A stretch of DNA of 64,000 bases from Pseudomonas putida. Lineage in GTDB: Bacteria > Pseudomonadota > Gammaproteobacteria > Pseudomonadales > Pseudomonadaceae. The notes beneath the pieces are model-generated. The model searched no databases. It was not told where the DNA came from and saw nothing but the letters and a program-made list of their open reading frames with translations. Shown here piece by piece: positions 61,671-64,000 of this stretch. A program made the position numbers and the translations under genes. Each line of letters begins with the position of its first letter. Position 1 is the stretch's first letter. The stretch is taken from NCBI RefSeq assembly GCF_003228315.1, contig NZ_CP029693.1, positions 6,358,501 through 6,422,500 of the forward strand, read 5' to 3'.

Positions 61671-62531
61671 ATGAAAAAAATAATAGCGCTAGGGCTGATG
61701 TTGGCGGCATTGCAAGGGTGTGCACTGCGCGAGCCGTTGCCGGCCGAGCAGGACTCGAAAATCCCGACCCTGACCCCCAGGGCCTCGACCTACTACGACC
61801 TGATCAACATGCCACGGCCCAAGGGCCGCTTGATGGCGGTGGTGTACGGCTTCCGCGACCAGACCGGCCAGTACAAGCCGACTCCGGCCAGTTCGTTTTC
61901 CACCAGCGTCACGCAAGGCGCGGCGAGCATGCTGATGGACGCCATGCAGGCCAGCGGCTGGTTCGTGGTGCTGGAACGTGAAGGCCTGCAGAACCTGTTG
62001 ACCGAACGCAAGATCATCCGCGCCTCGCAAAAGAAACCCAACACCCCGGTGAACATCCAGGCCGAACTGCCACCGCTGCAAGCGGCGAACATGATGCTCG
62101 AAGGCGGGATCATCGCCTACGACACCAACGTCAAGAGCGGCGGGGAAGGGGCGCGTTACCTGGGCATCGACATCTCCCGGGAGTACCGCGTCGACCAGGT
62201 CACCGTGAACCTGCGGGCCGTGGACGTGCGCAGCGGCCAGGTGCTGGCCAACGTGATGACCAGCAAGACCATCTACTCCGTGGCCCGCAGTGCCGGGGTG
62301 TTCAAGTTCATCGAGTTCAAGAAACTGCTGGAGGCCGAAGCCGGCTACACCACCAACGAACCGGCGCAACTGTGTGTGCTGTCGGCGATCGAAGCGGCGG
62401 TGGGGCATCTGCTGGCGCAGGGGATCGAGCGGCATCTGTGGCAGGTGGCCGGGGATACGGCGGTGTCCGAGCAGAATGAAACGCTGGATCGGTATTTGAC
62501 TCAGAACAAAGTGACGCCTGAAGAGGAGTGA
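61671..62531 (+). CDS. csgG: Curli export pore lipoprotein CsgG
   Basis: A 286-residue outer-membrane lipoprotein (lipobox 'ALQGC', Cys17) forming the nonameric curli channel. Typical stretches are 'PRPKGRLMAVVYGFRDQTGQ', 'SVTQGAASMLMDAMQASGWF', 'FVVLEREGLQNLLTERKIIR' and 'ANMMLEGGIIAYDTNVKSGG'. GGGGAGTTAAGGAC precedes the ATG. Last gene of the operon. No csgA, csgB, csgC or csgD is in the window, so the exported subunit is unknown. Confidence 0.96.
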   Translation: MKKIIALGLMLAALQGCALREPLPAEQDSKIPTLTPRASTYYDLINMPRPKGRLMAVVYGFRDQTGQYKPTPASSFSTSVTQGAASMLMDAMQASGWFVVLEREGLQNLLTERKIIRASQKKPNTPVNIQAELPPLQAANMMLEGGIIAYDTNVKSGGEGARYLGIDISREYRVDQVTVNLRAVDVRSGQVLANVMTSKTIYSVARSAGVFKFIEFKKLLEAEAGYTTNEPAQLCVLSAIEAAVGHLLAQGIERHLWQVAGDTAVSEQNETLDRYLTQNKVTPEEE

Positions 62532-62586
62532 GTGAACCGAGGCAGCCTTCGGGCCGACCTGACTCTGCTTGATGTACACAATTCCC

Positions 62587-62700
62587 CTGTGGGAGCGAGC
62601 CTGCTCGCGATGGCGATCTTCCAGCTGATCTGGCTGTCGCGGATGTACACGAACCCTGTGGGAGCTGGCTTGCCAGCGAAGGCGGCCTGATAGCCGACCT
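62587..62700. repeat. Two unlike REP units after csgG
   Basis: A single CTGTGGGAGCGAGCCTGCTC unit is followed by a different REP type, CTGTGGGAGCTGGCTTGCCA with GCGAAGGCGGCCTGATAGCC. They are not an inverted pair of the same class, unlike most others in the window. Confidence 0.85.
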
Positions 62701-62749
62701 GGCTTTTGTTGACTGAGTACATATCCATTTCTTCGGTAACGGCCGCTTA

Positions 62750-63050
62750 TGGTTTCGCCCTTACGGCGACTCACTTTTTTGACAAACGCCTCAAAAAAGT
62801 AAGCAAAAAAAGGCTCGCCCCGGCGTCCGGCCCCTCGCTTAGGCTCGGCGTTCCTTCGCTCCGGCATTCATCCGGGGGCATCGCCTCCGGTTTGCTTCGC
62901 TGCACCTCCTCTCGATGTGTGCGGCTGCGCCGCACGGCGCTACGCGCCTTACCCCCGGATAAACGCCTCCCCTCAGCCTCCCGAAGGGGCAGGTGGATCA
63001 AGATCAAAAGCTTGCAGGCGAGCTAACGCTCGGCCTGTTGAGTGGTGAAG
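62750..63050. repeat. Pseudomonas intergenic repeat of about 300 bp
   Basis: The stretch starting GGTTTCGCCCTTACGGCGAC and continuing through CATCGCCTCCGGTTTGCTTC to the AGGCGAGCTAACGCTCGGCC hairpin resembles a repeat I know from many pseudomonad genomes, often misannotated as short ORFs. No credible gene lies in it. The repeat status is from memory and needs a genome self-comparison. Confidence 0.45.
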
Positions 63051-63074
63051 AGCGGGTCAGGTGTACGCCGTCCC

Positions 63075-63176
63075 CTGTGGGAGCGAGCTTGCTCGCGATG
63101 GTCGTCAACGATAACGCTGGCAGCCTGACACCCCACGGTGTTCTGTCGTCCATCGCGAGCAGGCTCGCTCCTACAG
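63075..63176. repeat. Paired REP palindromes (BIME)
   Basis: An inverted REP pair whose ~60-bp spacer (ATGGTCGTCAACGATAACGC...) is almost the same as that of the pair at 63724-63825. Confidence 0.9.
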
Positions 63177-63189
63177 AAAAGCGCTTACA

Positions 63190-63502
63190 TCTTTAGGATG
63201 TCTGTAGGACTCGGAGCGAGGCTACATCGCCTTGCGTCGCCGCCTACACCTACGCCAGAATCCGCCGGCTTGTGTGCCTTGGTATCCGACTCTATTGTCG
63301 CCGGGTCGCTGAAAACTCAGCGATCGGGTTTAGCAGCTCGACCAAAATCAAGGCGCGCCAGTGTCACCTCGTTATGGTGGCTGTGCGTGGGGCACTTCGG
63401 TGCGCCGGGTTCCTTGATCCCTGGTCTGCTAACCCGCGTACAGCCGCCACCTCTTCGTTTAGCAGCGATGGGTGACGGCTCCATTGATCAAGGAGCTCCA
63501 CC
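63190..63502 (+). promoter_or_regulatory. Long structured-looking leader before the DUF6124-like gene
   Basis: More than 300 bp without a gene. GGGTTTAGCAGC near 63328 can pair with CTGCTAACCC near 63427, and GTTTAGCAGCGATGGGTGAC recurs near 63458, giving two copies of GTTTAGCAGC and competing pairings. GGGTCGCTGAAAACTCAGCGATC near 63303 is a local hairpin. A good AAGGAGCTCC precedes the ATG. It may be a regulatory 5' UTR (inference). Confidence 0.4.
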
Positions 63503-63763
63503 ATGCCAAAGCCCACCCCCAATCCCCCAGAATCCCCAACCGAAAACCCCGCCATATCGAAACCCGCGACCACTCACACCCCCAGCACAATATTCGCCAT
63601 CACCGCCGACATCCGCACCGAAGACCTGCTGGCCCACGCCTGCGAATCCCTCGCTTCAGCCAGTGTCATGGCCAGCGATGGCGGCCTGACAGCCGACCTG
63701 ATTTCACGGATGTCCCCAATCCCCTGTAGGAGCGAGCCTGCTCGCGATGGTCGTCAACGATAA
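63503..63763 (+). pseudogene. DUF6124-like gene, 3' end replaced by REP sequence
   Basis: The first ~53 codons ('MPKPTPNPPESPTENPA', then 'DIRTEDLLAHACESLASASV') match the small DUF6124/DUF3077-like proteins of Pseudomonas, normally about 110-130 residues. After 'VMASDGG' the reading frame runs into REP-type DNA (GGCGGCCTGACAGCCGACC, then a full REP) and ends in the artefactual 'CRSEPARDGRQR'. The start codon and ribosome-binding site are intact. Family name from memory; function unknown. Confidence 0.65.
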
Positions 63764-63825
63764 CGCTGGCAGCCTGACACCCCGCGGTGTCCTGGCGTGC
63801 ATCGCGAGCATGCTCGCTCCTACAG
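63724..63825. repeat. Paired REP palindromes (BIME)
   Basis: An inverted REP pair inserted in the 3' part of the DUF6124-like frame. The last 175 bp of the window after it shows no recognisable gene; a GCCCCGC/GCGGGGC inverted repeat lies near 63921-63956. Confidence 0.88.
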
Positions 63826-64000
63826 AAAAGTGCCTACACCTACGTTTGTCTGGCTACGGGTTAAGTGTGCGGATTGTTCGCCAAGAGCCCCTCTATAGTC
63901 CCTCCGTTTTTCCTGCTGCCCCGCCCACTCGTGGCAGACCAGGTTTTGCGGGGCGCGGCGATTTTTTATAGCGAGATATACACCGGCGGGTTACAAGGTT

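Noticed and set aside
62706..63026. 106-codon frame after csgG
   Set aside because: It lies in a stretch that looks like a common Pseudomonas intergenic repeat; the translation is low in complexity and has no start signal.
62587..63825. Clustered repeats near the right end considered as a CRISPR array
   Set aside because: Repeats are REP palindromes of about 20 bp in inverted pairs with uneven distances; there are no uniform direct repeats with unique spacers and no cas genes.

Overview
The window is a piece of a Pseudomonas chromosome, most likely from the P. fluorescens group. The evidence is the pheT-ihfA-MerR-tRNA-Pro order at the left edge, the GC-rich coding style, and the many REP palindromes of the 'CTGTAGGAGCGAGC...GCTCGCTCCTACAG' type that sit in almost every intergenic gap between 15 and 64 kb.

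Layout. (1) 1-2204: translation and nucleoid genes (end of pheT, ihfA, a MerR-type regulator) and tRNA-Pro(GGG). (2) 2158-13144: an 11-kb decayed prophage inserted in the tRNA 3' end and bounded by 48-bp att repeats. It holds an apparently intact integrase and excisionase-like gene, small phage ORFs, a wrecked cytosine methyltransferase, a tail-fibre remnant, an O-acetylation pair (acyltransferase intact, SGNH hydrolase broken), and a lysis cassette with a frameshifted endolysin and nested Rz/Rz1-like spanins. (3) 13.2-37.4 kb: ordinary metabolic and regulatory genes (DUF3016, lipoprotein, VOC, TetR, 3-hydroxyacyl-CoA dehydrogenase, AraC, hydrolases, quinone oxidoreductase, MFS, LysR, pirin, GlxA-type regulator, two winged-helix/NTPase regulators of which one is cut off by a REP, flavodoxin-like protein, amidohydrolase/isochorismatase group, esterase). 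(4) 37.4-62.5 kb: a 25-kb manganese-oxidation and secretion island.

The island is the main finding. It encodes a giant MnxG-type multicopper (manganese) oxidase of 1942 residues. Next comes a periplasmic copper/redox set: a beta-propeller protein, two SCO1/SenC proteins, a cytochrome c fused to a substrate-binding-protein domain, and a parvulin/SurA-like foldase. After that is a nearly gapless operon starting with a lone receiver protein, followed by a streamlined type II secretion/type IV pilus-like machine (GspE, PilM/GspL-, PilN-, PilO- and GspC/PilP-like proteins, lipoprotein secretin, three pseudopilins), and finally the curli export genes csgE, csgF and csgG. GspG and GspF lie at the other end of the island in the opposite direction, with a glycine-rich exported protein downstream. 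No csgA or csgB is present in the window.

The oxidase gene and the secretion operon each carry a good sigma-54 (-24/-12) promoter preceded by the same palindrome, TTTTCCCC-N6-GGGG. A third sigma-54-like promoter and a related palindrome lie between gspG and a lytic transglycosylase gene. This points to one regulon under a sigma-54 activator encoded elsewhere, presumably like the MnxR-type regulator of Mn-oxidising pseudomonads. The combination of a Mn oxidase, a minimal T2SS and curli exporters under shared control is the candidate undescribed system. The functional link is inference; the gene content and DNA motifs are read directly from the sequence.

The last 1.4 kb holds REPs, a common Pseudomonas intergenic repeat, a long structured-looking leader and a DUF6124-like gene whose 3' end has been replaced by REP sequence.
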